From positions 1 through 8,441 of the forward strand of contig CAKSQP010000067.1 of assembly GCA_934486965.1 (NCBI GenBank): a DNA stretch of 8,441 bases, given 5' to 3'. This document shows, in pieces, positions 1 through 7,362 of the stretch. Each line of letters starts with the position of its first letter. The stretch's first letter is position 1. The notes beneath the pieces are model-generated. The model was not told the origin of the DNA, made no database searches, and was given only the letters and a program-made list of their open reading frames with translations. Both the position numbers and the translations under genes were made by a program. Source of the stretch: an uncultured Eubacteriales bacterium. GTDB taxonomy: Bacteria; Bacillota; Clostridia; Oscillospirales; UBA644.

Positions 1-109
1 CGTCGGTGATAAAGGACGAACCGTTTGAAGAGCCGCAGGAGGAGAGGATAAGCATTGCCGAGAAAACAAGGGCAACGCACATTAAAATTTTGCCGATCTT
101 TTTCATCAT
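1..109 (-). CDS. N-terminus of a lipoprotein, cut by window edge
   Basis: Only the first 36 codons are in the window. They encode a lipoprotein signal peptide: a positively charged start (MMKKIGK), a hydrophobic core, and a lipobox ending LSSC with the Cys near residue 25, followed by a Ser/Gly/Asn-rich linker (GSSNGSS). The mature protein should therefore be lipid-anchored on the outer face of the cell membrane. There are two consecutive ATG codons (109 and 106). The strong GGAGGAGGAAA Shine-Dalgarno at 111-121 can serve either one, and the upstream ATG is used here. The Shine-Dalgarno abuts the stop codon of the Yip1 gene, so this is the next gene of the same operon. The function cannot be read from 36 residues. 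From memory of similar Paenibacillus-type operons, a DUF5696-family envelope protein is possible here, but nothing visible proves it. Confidence 0.85.
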   Translation of the reverse strand, partial: MMKKIGKILMCVALVFSAMLILSSCGSSNGSSFITD

Positions 110-121
110 CTTTCCTCCTCC

Positions 122-829
122 CTACTCGTTAAGCCTGTAACTTATCTCGGTTGACAGTTGCTGGATAAATCCGACGACCTGCTGAACGAGGAAGAAGAAA
201 AGTATCATAACGAAAAGAATAATCAGTATTCCCAGAATAGAGAGGATCGCGGTCACAATACCTTTTCCGAACTGGTACTGATGAGTCGTGATCATTCCGA
301 GGAAGATTATGATATAGGCAAGGACCATACCGATCGTAGAGATCGTGTAGTATGTTCCCGCGGAATCAAGCGTCAAGAAGTTGCTCAAAGGAATAAGCAG
401 GAAGTTGCATATCGTTATCGGAAGAGTTCCGACGGCTGTCGCCTGAAAAATATCGGAAAGTTTTCCGTCGCCGTCCATGAGAGAGGTAAAGCACCAGTTT
501 GAAATTACCCACAACAGATACGGCAGAACAGCGATAAGCATTTCGGTGAAGATCTGAACGTTTAACTGTTCGACTTTCGTTATGAAGAGGTATCCGCGAA
601 GCTGTTTGCTCAATACCGCAGAAACGGCAAGCAGGATATAGAGAATAACGGCGCCGCCGATATTTCTGCGTTTCGGGTCATTTTTAAGGTCGTAGAAACC
701 GTCGAACGGGTGGACAAGGCAATAAAAGAAATAGGGGAACCTTTTAATGGAAACGACAAGACCTTTCCAGAATTTTATTCCGAGGTTCCTGAACCAATTT
801 CCGACGTTTGCGAATTTATTCTGTGTCAT
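122..829 (-). CDS. Yip1-family multi-spanning membrane protein
   Basis: A 235-residue integral membrane protein with about five predicted transmembrane segments (roughly residues 58-75, 94-114, 127-152, 161-182 and 190-215). The soluble N-terminus carries a HPFDGFYDLKNDPKRRN stretch (residues 40-56) just before the first helix. This arrangement, with a conserved HPFDGF-like lead-in and a 5-TM core, matches bacterial YIP1-family proteins as I know them; the family's biochemical role in bacteria is not established. The ATG overlaps the stop of the NHL gene as ATGA, and AAAGGGGTGG at 836-845 provides the ribosome site, so translation is probably coupled to the NHL protein. The C-terminus is short and polar (STEISYRLNE). 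Placement directly after a membrane-anchored NHL protein in a sugar-importer operon suggests a membrane partner of that protein; this is inference. Confidence 0.85.
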   Translation of the reverse strand: MTQNKFANVGNWFRNLGIKFWKGLVVSIKRFPYFFYCLVHPFDGFYDLKNDPKRRNIGGAVILYILLAVSAVLSKQLRGYLFITKVEQLNVQIFTEMLIAVLPYLLWVISNWCFTSLMDGDGKLSDIFQATAVGTLPITICNFLLIPLSNFLTLDSAGTYYTISTIGMVLAYIIIFLGMITTHQYQFGKGIVTAILSILGILIILFVMILFFFLVQQVVGFIQQLSTEISYRLNE

Positions 830-2466
830 GCGTTACCACCCCTTTCCTGCTGTAATTTTTTCTTTTTGCGTCTTTTGTTCAAGAAATAGAGAACGAAGCA
901 ACCCGCCACTACGACGACTATTCCGATAACTATAAAGATGAAGTTTTCGGACATCGAACGTCTCTGCAGTTCCTTGAACGCTTTTGAGTAATTCGTGGTC
1001 TCGTTTGCTATTTCAAAATATTCGAGAGCCTGTTCGTAATGCGCGAGGCTTTCTTCGGTCGAAATCGAAGAGTCGGTCGCTTTTCTCATCTCGGCTTTAC
1101 CCATACCGACATAAGCGATATAGAAAGAAGAGTTATAGGAAGCGACTTGCTGCCAGAGTTCCTTGGCTTCTTCGTATTTTCCCGAATTATGGGTTATTAT
1201 TGCTTTGTTTATCGTTTTGGCGTAATCGGTAAGTTCAAATACCGTGAGGGTATTGTTTCCGCCGTCCGAAACGATAACCGCGTCTCCCGTCGTCGTTATC
1301 GAGTTCGGGGAGGTAAAACGTCCGTACTGCGAACCGTAGCCGCCGCCGACATAGAGAAGATCTCCGTCGGGACCGTAGGTATAAAGTCTGCCGGTACGTC
1401 TGTCTATCATCGTGTAGATATCGCCGTCGGTAACGCAAACGTCGACGATCTGCGGGGTCTGCGTTTTATTTTCGGTATAGATATCGCCGACTATCGCAAG
1501 TCTTCCTTTTCTGCGGAGGGTATCGACGCCCGACGCGGAAAGTTTCTTTATCGGAGAGCCCGAAGTCGATTCCGCTCCCAAAGCCGAGGCTGCCGCCTGA
1601 TATTCGGTCGCGTCGACCGTTCCTATGGTAGCGTAGGTAAGACCTCTGTCGTCGACAAGGATATTACTGTATTCGGTAGGAACATATTTGGCAAGGTTTG
1701 CTTTCTGTTCTTCGGTTGCAAGCAGTCTCCAGAACCATTCGATAGCGCTTACCGAAACAGAGGGAGCGCCGGTGAACTGACGGAAAGTTCCGTCGTCGTC
1801 GAAGACCATGATACCTCTGTTTACGCCGTAGGCAAGTACGTTTATGCCGCCCGCCGCGTCAACGATAAGTTTTGTGGGCTGGAAAGTGTATGTATCTCCG
1901 AGAACGGAAATTTTCACGCCCTGAATAATGTTGGTGACGACGCCGTCGATGTTGCAGACGACAATTCTTCTGTTACCGGTATCGGCAACATAGATCTGTC
2001 CTTCGTCGTCGACGTATATTCCCTGAGGATTGTAGAAACCGTATCTGTTTGCGGTGAGCATTGCGGTGTCGGTTACTTCCTCGCCCGCTTCGTTGATAAC
2101 GGTCTTGATAATGTCGGGAATTTCGTAGTCCTCTGTTCCGACAAGGTCTTTTATTTCTTTTACGACATTATATTTCTTGTCAAGGACTATAATTTCGTTA
2201 TTTCCCGCGTCGACTACATATATATAGTCGCCTTTTACAAAGAGGTCAACCGGATTGAACGCTTTTCCGACGCCGAGGTCCGTCGAGGACAGGACCTTTG
2301 CGGTGCGGTAGGCGTCCGGAGTTCCGATATTTTCACCGAAATAACTGTAATTGTAACTGTCGGTGATGTTTTCGTTATAGGTAAGCGCGAAAGAGGGGAG
2401 CGCCGTCGAGAAAAGAACGGCGAAAACGATACATAAAGTGATGAGCGATCTTGTTATCTTTTTCAT
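826..2466 (-). CDS. Secreted NHL-repeat beta-propeller/TPR-like protein with C-terminal membrane anchor
   Basis: A 546-residue protein with an N-terminal signal peptide (residues 1-27, cleavage likely after LPSFA). An NHL-type beta-propeller spans about 60-410. The clearest blades have the NHL pattern of a Pro-x-x-Ile/Leu strand followed by a (V/I)xDxGNxxI turn: residues 71-96 (VVDAGNNEIIVLD), 146-170 (ADTGNRRIVV), 195-222 and 386-409 (SDGGNNTLTVFE). A helical, TPR-like segment follows at about 413-503 (NSGKYEEAKELWQQV, then ALEYFEIANETTNYSKAF). One transmembrane helix lies at 508-528, with a basic cytoplasmic tail (KRRKKKK). The topology should be extracytoplasmic propeller plus TPR, anchored to the membrane. 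The ATG at 2466 is preceded by AAGGGGGGTGG (2471-2481), which overlaps the MalG-type permease stop. NHL propellers bind proteins, RNA or ligands; here a scaffold or carbohydrate/polymer-binding role beside the importer is inferred. A lactonase-type enzyme is less likely because of the anchor and TPR part. Confidence 0.88.
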   Translation of the reverse strand: MKKITRSLITLCIVFAVLFSTALPSFALTYNENITDSYNYSYFGENIGTPDAYRTAKVLSSTDLGVGKAFNPVDLFVKGDYIYVVDAGNNEIIVLDKKYNVVKEIKDLVGTEDYEIPDIIKTVINEAGEEVTDTAMLTANRYGFYNPQGIYVDDEGQIYVADTGNRRIVVCNIDGVVTNIIQGVKISVLGDTYTFQPTKLIVDAAGGINVLAYGVNRGIMVFDDDGTFRQFTGAPSVSVSAIEWFWRLLATEEQKANLAKYVPTEYSNILVDDRGLTYATIGTVDATEYQAAASALGAESTSGSPIKKLSASGVDTLRRKGRLAIVGDIYTENKTQTPQIVDVCVTDGDIYTMIDRRTGRLYTYGPDGDLLYVGGGYGSQYGRFTSPNSITTTGDAVIVSDGGNNTLTVFELTDYAKTINKAIITHNSGKYEEAKELWQQVASYNSSFYIAYVGMGKAEMRKATDSSISTEESLAHYEQALEYFEIANETTNYSKAFKELQRRSMSENFIFIVIGIVVVVAGCFVLYFLNKRRKKKKLQQERGGNA

Positions 2467-2479
2467 TTCGCCACCCCCC

Positions 2480-3457
2480 TTAGTCTTTCATACCCGATGT
2501 CGCCATCGTTTCGAGAATATTACTCTGGGAGATAATAAAGACGATAACGGGGACGAGCATCATGACGATTGAAATTGCCATTGAAACACCCTGACGGGCA
2601 ATACCCGCGGCGGCGACCTGGCTTAATGCGTAAGAAAGCGTTTTGAGTTCTTCCTTATATATATAGATGTTTGAACCTGTGTTCCAGTATTCCTGAACCG
2701 AGAAGACGATAAGCGTCAGCCAGCCGGGTTTGATGGAAGGCATAAGTATCGACCAGAAGATCTTGAATTCTCCCGCGCCGTCGATACGGGCGGCTTCGAG
2801 GACCGAGTCGGGGAATCCGTCGATAAACCCTTTGATAAGGTAAAGGGAGAACGCGGAGCCGAGCGCCGGAACAAGAATAGACCAGAAAGTATCGATCCAG
2901 CCGAGGTTTGCCATTATGATGTAGTTCGAAACCGTTGCGGCGGTCGGAGTAAACATAAGGGCGTAGGTCGAAAGGGTGAAGATGAAGTTTCTTCCCTTGA
3001 ATTCTCTTTTTGAAAGAGGATACGCACACATTGACGCCGACAGAACTCTGAGAGCCGTTCCGCAGAAGGTGATGAACACGGTGTTGAATATGTATTTCGA
3101 CATCGGAACGAGGGAGTTTGCCATGATGTTAAAGAGGTCGGTGTAGTTCTTGAAAGTCGGCTCTTTAACGATAAGGGTCGGCGGGAAGAGGAACAGTTCG
3201 TTCATCTTCTTTAAGGAGTTGCTTATCGCGAATACCATCGGGAAAGCAAAGAAGAGAGACGCTATAAAGAGGAAGACGAAGAAGGCGATATCTCCGCCGA
3301 GACTTCTGTTCATTCTCTTATGATATTTGAAAAGTCTCTTCTTCTGTTTTACCGCGGAAACGGGAGCGGGAGCCGCCGTTGCTTCTGCGGGCTGAGGGGC
3401 TTTATGAAAGAGTTTTTTGGGATTTAATTTCCCGAAAAATTCAGTAAATTTCGACAT
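2480..3457 (-). CDS. Carbohydrate ABC transporter permease, MalG type
   Basis: Inner permease subunit of a binding-protein-dependent sugar importer (325 residues, about six transmembrane helices). The cytoplasmic EAA loop that contacts the ATPase is clear at residues 221-240 (EAARIDGAGEFKIFWSILMP), and the C-terminus has the family's usual short tail after the last helix (residues 296-311). The protein is about 45 residues longer than a typical MalG homologue. The extra part is an N-terminal cytoplasmic extension with a Pro/Ala-rich linker (residues 20-35) and a basic patch (KQKKRLFKYHKR) ahead of helix 1 at about 56-78. AAGGAGGGG at 3467-3475 sits 9 nt before the ATG and overlaps the stop of the MalF-type gene, supporting this start and operon membership. 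It should pair with the upstream MalF-type permease to form the membrane channel. The substrate cannot be deduced from the sequence. Confidence 0.93.
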   Translation of the reverse strand: MSKFTEFFGKLNPKKLFHKAPQPAEATAAPAPVSAVKQKKRLFKYHKRMNRSLGGDIAFFVFLFIASLFFAFPMVFAISNSLKKMNELFLFPPTLIVKEPTFKNYTDLFNIMANSLVPMSKYIFNTVFITFCGTALRVLSASMCAYPLSKREFKGRNFIFTLSTYALMFTPTAATVSNYIIMANLGWIDTFWSILVPALGSAFSLYLIKGFIDGFPDSVLEAARIDGAGEFKIFWSILMPSIKPGWLTLIVFSVQEYWNTGSNIYIYKEELKTLSYALSQVAAAGIARQGVSMAISIVMMLVPVIVFIISQSNILETMATSGMKD

Positions 3458-3473
3458 ATCTTCTATCCCCTCC

Positions 3474-4379
3474 TTACTTACCTATTTTAGACAGCAGGAA
3501 CTGAATAAGCTTGTTTGCAACGAAACTCAGAACGAAGAGGAAGACCGCTATCGTCGACGCGTAACCCATTTCGTAACGGATACTGCCGTAGTCGTCCAGA
3601 TGGTTCATTATCGTTTGCAGAGCATAGTCCTGCGTCGGATATCCGAATATCGAGGTTATCAGCGTACCTGCGTTGAACGCGTTCGTGATGCTCATGATAG
3701 CACCGAACATAAGCTGACCTCTCATATAAGGAAGCGTGATGAAGTAAAGTTCCTGCCATCTGTTCTTGATACCGTCGACGGCGCCCGCCTCATAGAGGGA
3801 TTTATCGACGGTCTGAAGTCCCGAAATAAAGGTAAGGAACGACATACCGAGCGACTGCCACAGAATGATGATGACGCAGATCGTGAACATATAGTTCGTA
3901 TCTTTGAGGAAGATGATAGGTTCTGTTATAACGCCCCATTCAAGAAGCCATGCGTTGATGTAACCGTTGCTGTCGCCCGAGAAAAGGAGCGTCCAGACGG
4001 TGACGAAACCGCCGGCAAGAGAAGGCGCATAGAAAAGTAATGTTAAGAACGAACGGGGTTTTGCCGGAACTTCGTTAAGAAGCCATGCAAACGCAAAACT
4101 CATTATGTATCCGACAGGGCCGGTGATGATACCCAGAATAAGGGTCGTCTGAACGGCACCTGAGAATACTTCGTCGTTAAGGAACAGTTTGACATAGTTC
4201 TGCAATCCGACAAAGTCCGGAGTTTCGAGCATATTGAAGTTCGTAAAACTTAAAAAGAACGAAACGAAGACCGGAAGTATCGTGAATACAAAGAAGGTCA
4301 CGAGGTAGGGAGTCATAAAAATGAATAAGTCCCAGTTTCTGAACTTCTTTTTGGTTAAAGAATTTGACGCTGTTTTCAT
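3474..4379 (-). CDS. Sugar ABC transporter permease, MalF type
   Basis: Permease of 301 residues with about six transmembrane helices (first at about 18-45, last at about 275-296). The first periplasm-side loop contains FVGLQNYVKLF (residues 56-66), characteristic of MalF/UgpA-type sugar permeases. The EAA motif is at residues 197-217 (EAGAVDGIKNRWQELYFITLP), with the expected G and the terminal LP. Start: ATG at 4379, behind a G-rich ribosome site (AAAGGGGGTGGGG, 4387-4399) that overlaps the stop codon of the solute-binding protein gene. The distance between the two genes is only 18 nt. Together with the following MalG-type permease it makes the transmembrane heterodimer. No ATPase gene follows, so a shared MsmX-type ATPase elsewhere in the genome is expected. 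Confidence 0.94.
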   Translation of the reverse strand: MKTASNSLTKKKFRNWDLFIFMTPYLVTFFVFTILPVFVSFFLSFTNFNMLETPDFVGLQNYVKLFLNDEVFSGAVQTTLILGIITGPVGYIMSFAFAWLLNEVPAKPRSFLTLLFYAPSLAGGFVTVWTLLFSGDSNGYINAWLLEWGVITEPIIFLKDTNYMFTICVIIILWQSLGMSFLTFISGLQTVDKSLYEAGAVDGIKNRWQELYFITLPYMRGQLMFGAIMSITNAFNAGTLITSIFGYPTQDYALQTIMNHLDDYGSIRYEMGYASTIAVFLFVLSFVANKLIQFLLSKIGK

Positions 4380-4397
4380 TATTTATCCCCACCCCCT

Positions 4398-7346
4398 TTA
4401 ATTATCGGTATTTACATAGTAGAACGGCAGTTTGAGGTCCTGACGTTTGTAGATTATTTCATCGTTGATGAACTTGACGTTGTCAAGAAGCGTTTCACGC
4501 GCGTCTTCGTAGTTTACGGCAACGCTGTTGAAGGAGAACTGTACGTATCTGGTCATTATGTAACCGCCCGGAACTTCGGGATAGCCGACTATCGAATCCC
4601 ACTGTTTCTGGATCGCGTCAAGTTCGGATTTCGTCCAGTTCATATTCATAACGGCGGTCTTGTTCGCGGAGTTGTAACGTCCTGCGGAACCGAGAACGCT
4701 TTCGATCTCGCGTCCGAATTCGGTCTGAGCATCGTCGGAAGTCCACCAGTTGATAAACGACCATGCCTCGTCTTTGTTCTTCGACGCTTTGACGATTACC
4801 GCCGAAGTGGTCTTGGTCGTAGTGCCCGCGCCGTCGGTGTACTGCGAAAGGACGGTGTTGTTTACGGTGCCGTCCTCCTGCTCGACTCCGGGAACGGGAG
4901 CAAGAGTCCATTCGCCCTTGATTTCGGGAGCGAAAACGGAGATCTTATTATAGAAGGTATAAAGTTCGGTAACGCCCATCGGCATTTCGCCGGTTCTGAA
5001 ACGGTTCGAGAACTCGAAACTTACAGGTATCTTATAATTGGTATAGAAGTCGGTATATTTTATGAATGCGTTGATACCGTTTTCGCTGTCGATATCGGTA
5101 GCCTCGCCGTCATATTTATAATACTGACCGCCGTACTGATAAAGAAGAGTTCCGTAGTCGGGAGGCGCGAATTCCATATAACGCTTCTGGAGCATCGGGA
5201 TAAGGTCGAAGACTTCGTCCCATGTCGTCGGAACTTCGACGCCGAGTTCCTCGAGAATGTCGGTGCGGTAGAACATCATCGCAAACGGCATAGCCTCGGG
5301 AAGTCCGTAAGCGTAAGTTTCTTTATCGTTGAGTTTGAGGGAAAGCGAACTTTCGATTATGTTCTTTACAAATCTTTCCTTGACTTCGTCAAAGCCCTCG
5401 TAATTGTTGAGCGGCTCAAGAGCGTTTCTTGCGGCATAGTTGATAACGTCTTCGGTTGAAATTCCGAGAGCGACGTCAGGACCTTTGCCCGCGAGTATTG
5501 ACGGAAGAAGCGCGCCCGTAGGAACGAGCGACAGGTCGACGTTCGTCTGATACTGAGAAACGTAAAGCGAGTCGACGACGCTTCGGAGAACGGTCGCCTG
5601 GTCTCTTGCGGAAAGGGTCCATACGGTGACGTTCTTGTCGTAATCTACGCCCGCACTGCCTCCGACCGCGTTAAAGTCGGTGACAAAGGACGAGAAGAAC
5701 ATCTTCGTCTGATACCAGAGCCCCTGGAAGAAACCTGCTTCCGCATTCGGCTCTGCGGCGTTGTTTTCGGAAATGACGAAATAGTCTATTTCAAGCGGCT
5801 GAGAGGAGATATCCTGAAGCCATGTGCTGAGGTTTGTTATGTTTGTCTTGAAAGAACTGAAATATTTAGCGAGAGAGGAAGGATTCTCGTACATTGTATA
5901 AAGTTGATTGAAGATATTCTGCAAAGTCGCGGTCTGCTGGCCTTCTTCGCCGAGAATATCGATAAGGGCGTCGTAAACGCTCTTTAAGATGTCCGCCTGA
6001 GCCTTAAGGTCGGAGATAACTTCCGGAATTTCCTTTTCGAACTCATAGTCGCGGTACTGGTCGGGGCTCGAACCCGTAAGCATAAGGATCTTGCGGTAGT
6101 CGGTGTTGAGTTTTGAAACAACGTTCTCGACCGCGTTTATGATTTCGGTCATATCACCGCAAACAGCCTTGAAACGAATGGTGTTCGTTCCCTCTTTGAA
6201 ATAGAAGAGAAGTGAACTTCCGTATTCGTCGGTAGGCGTGACGATCTGCCAATCCGAGTCGAAGTTGAACTTGACGTTCTGCGCTTCGTCGTATTGGAGT
6301 TCATCGTTTATGTAGATAGCACGGCTTGCAAAACCGCCCATGAGGGTGTTCTGTCTTGCACGGAAAGAGATCTTATAAAGACCTTCCTTCGGAATGTCAA
6401 CGGTATATTCGACCCACTGACCGAGAAGGCTCCATCTCGGGTCTCCCGAAGAGTTTCCGCCCATCGTGTTCATTTTAATGGTGTTTACGCTCGATGGCTC
6501 GGTTCCCGGAGAAGTACGGTCGTTCGACGCATAAAGGGTCGGGTCGTTCTTCGAAGTCGGATATTCCGCCTGCTCTTTCCAGATAACGGCGGTTCCGTCT
6601 GTCGGCAGGTCTATGTGCTTGAGCAAAAACTCGTCGTACGAAAGAGTTTCGGGAGCGCCGACAAGTTGCATTGCGGAAATCGCAACAGGCTCACGCAGAG
6701 AGGTGAAACGGATCGTATTTTCGCCCTTTTCGAGATAGAACTGCAAAGCACCGTTATAGTAGTGGGTTCCGTCTTCGAAGTAAGCGCCGTCGATCCACTT
6801 CGGTCTCTCGACCTGAGAATGTTTGGATTCGTTGCCGGCAGAGTCCTTGATATAGAAGTTCGCAAGGTCCTTGAAGTCTTCTACGTCGTCGACGTAAATT
6901 CTGTCAAGGCTCGCGGTCGACGCCTCGTTGTAGAAACTTTCGCCGTTTACGGTAATACTTCTTTCGATCGCGGAACTTTTACCCGCAACGGGGTAATAGT
7001 TGACTTTGAAAGAATACATTCCGGCTTCGGGAACGTTGACTTTGAATTCAAAGTAACCGTCCTCATCGCTGTAAAGCACGTTGTCCCTGCCGTCGACCGT
7101 CTTGTAGGATATCCCCTCGGAAGCGGTAAGCCCGTTCACAAGGTCTACGTCGACAGTCACATCGGGGCTCGACGCCCGGACATGATTCTGGAGATATTCA
7201 CCGTACGAACCCGTGGAATATACGGGAACGAAGGGAACATCGGCAGCGCTTATTTCTTCGTCGGAGTTGCCGCAGCCCGTGAAGAGAAGCAACACAGACA
7301 GTGCCGCGACAAGCAGCACAAGCGCCGTCTTTCTGATTTTGCGCAC
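4398..7346 (-). CDS. Large lipoprotein extracellular solute-binding protein with carbohydrate-binding-like domains
   Basis: A 982-residue lipoprotein that delivers substrate to the two permeases downstream. Signal peptide 1-24 ends in LLLFTG with the lipid-attachment Cys25. Two beta-sandwich regions resemble galactose-binding/CBM6-35-like folds: about 70-232 (YFEFKVNVPEAGMYSFKVNYY, later GENTIRFTSL) and about 288-530 (WVEYTVDIPKEGLYKISFRAR, later GTNTIRFKAV). The second is interrupted by a mostly helical insert at about 398-516 before its apparent last strand (LEIDYFVIS, 518-526). A bacterial type-1 solute-binding domain follows at 571-982, with GKGPDVALGIS (619-630) and the MFYRTDILEELGVEVPTTWDEV-type hinge region (691-712). 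Ordinary sugar-binding lipoproteins are about 400-550 residues, so this one is nearly double. The open frame continues upstream to 7733. The GTG at 7346 is chosen because it starts the signal peptide and has AAGGAAGG 8 nt upstream. A polysaccharide or oligosaccharide ligand is inferred. Confidence 0.92.
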   Translation of the reverse strand: MRKIRKTALVLLVAALSVLLLFTGCGNSDEEISAADVPFVPVYSTGSYGEYLQNHVRASSPDVTVDVDLVNGLTASEGISYKTVDGRDNVLYSDEDGYFEFKVNVPEAGMYSFKVNYYPVAGKSSAIERSITVNGESFYNEASTASLDRIYVDDVEDFKDLANFYIKDSAGNESKHSQVERPKWIDGAYFEDGTHYYNGALQFYLEKGENTIRFTSLREPVAISAMQLVGAPETLSYDEFLLKHIDLPTDGTAVIWKEQAEYPTSKNDPTLYASNDRTSPGTEPSSVNTIKMNTMGGNSSGDPRWSLLGQWVEYTVDIPKEGLYKISFRARQNTLMGGFASRAIYINDELQYDEAQNVKFNFDSDWQIVTPTDEYGSSLLFYFKEGTNTIRFKAVCGDMTEIINAVENVVSKLNTDYRKILMLTGSSPDQYRDYEFEKEIPEVISDLKAQADILKSVYDALIDILGEEGQQTATLQNIFNQLYTMYENPSSLAKYFSSFKTNITNLSTWLQDISSQPLEIDYFVISENNAAEPNAEAGFFQGLWYQTKMFFSSFVTDFNAVGGSAGVDYDKNVTVWTLSARDQATVLRSVVDSLYVSQYQTNVDLSLVPTGALLPSILAGKGPDVALGISTEDVINYAARNALEPLNNYEGFDEVKERFVKNIIESSLSLKLNDKETYAYGLPEAMPFAMMFYRTDILEELGVEVPTTWDEVFDLIPMLQKRYMEFAPPDYGTLLYQYGGQYYKYDGEATDIDSENGINAFIKYTDFYTNYKIPVSFEFSNRFRTGEMPMGVTELYTFYNKISVFAPEIKGEWTLAPVPGVEQEDGTVNNTVLSQYTDGAGTTTKTTSAVIVKASKNKDEAWSFINWWTSDDAQTEFGREIESVLGSAGRYNSANKTAVMNMNWTKSELDAIQKQWDSIVGYPEVPGGYIMTRYVQFSFNSVAVNYEDARETLLDNVKFINDEIIYKRQDLKLPFYYVNTDN

Positions 7347-7362
7347 GCAAAACACCTTCCTT
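7347..7362 (-). promoter_or_regulatory. Ribosome-binding site fixing the GTG start of the solute-binding protein
   Basis: On the minus strand AAGGAAGG (7355-7362) lies 8 nt before GTG 7346. An in-frame GTG three codons earlier (7355) would overlap this site and is therefore unlikely. The chosen start gives a canonical short basic N-region (MRKIRK) before the hydrophobic core of the lipoprotein signal peptide. Confidence 0.8.

Noticed and set aside
1039..2436. 465-residue plus-strand frame opposite the NHL gene
   Set aside because: A shadow of the minus-strand codon pattern: it is rich in Arg/Val/Ser/Gly with no domain, and the opposite strand has a signal peptide, NHL motifs and a proper ribosome site.
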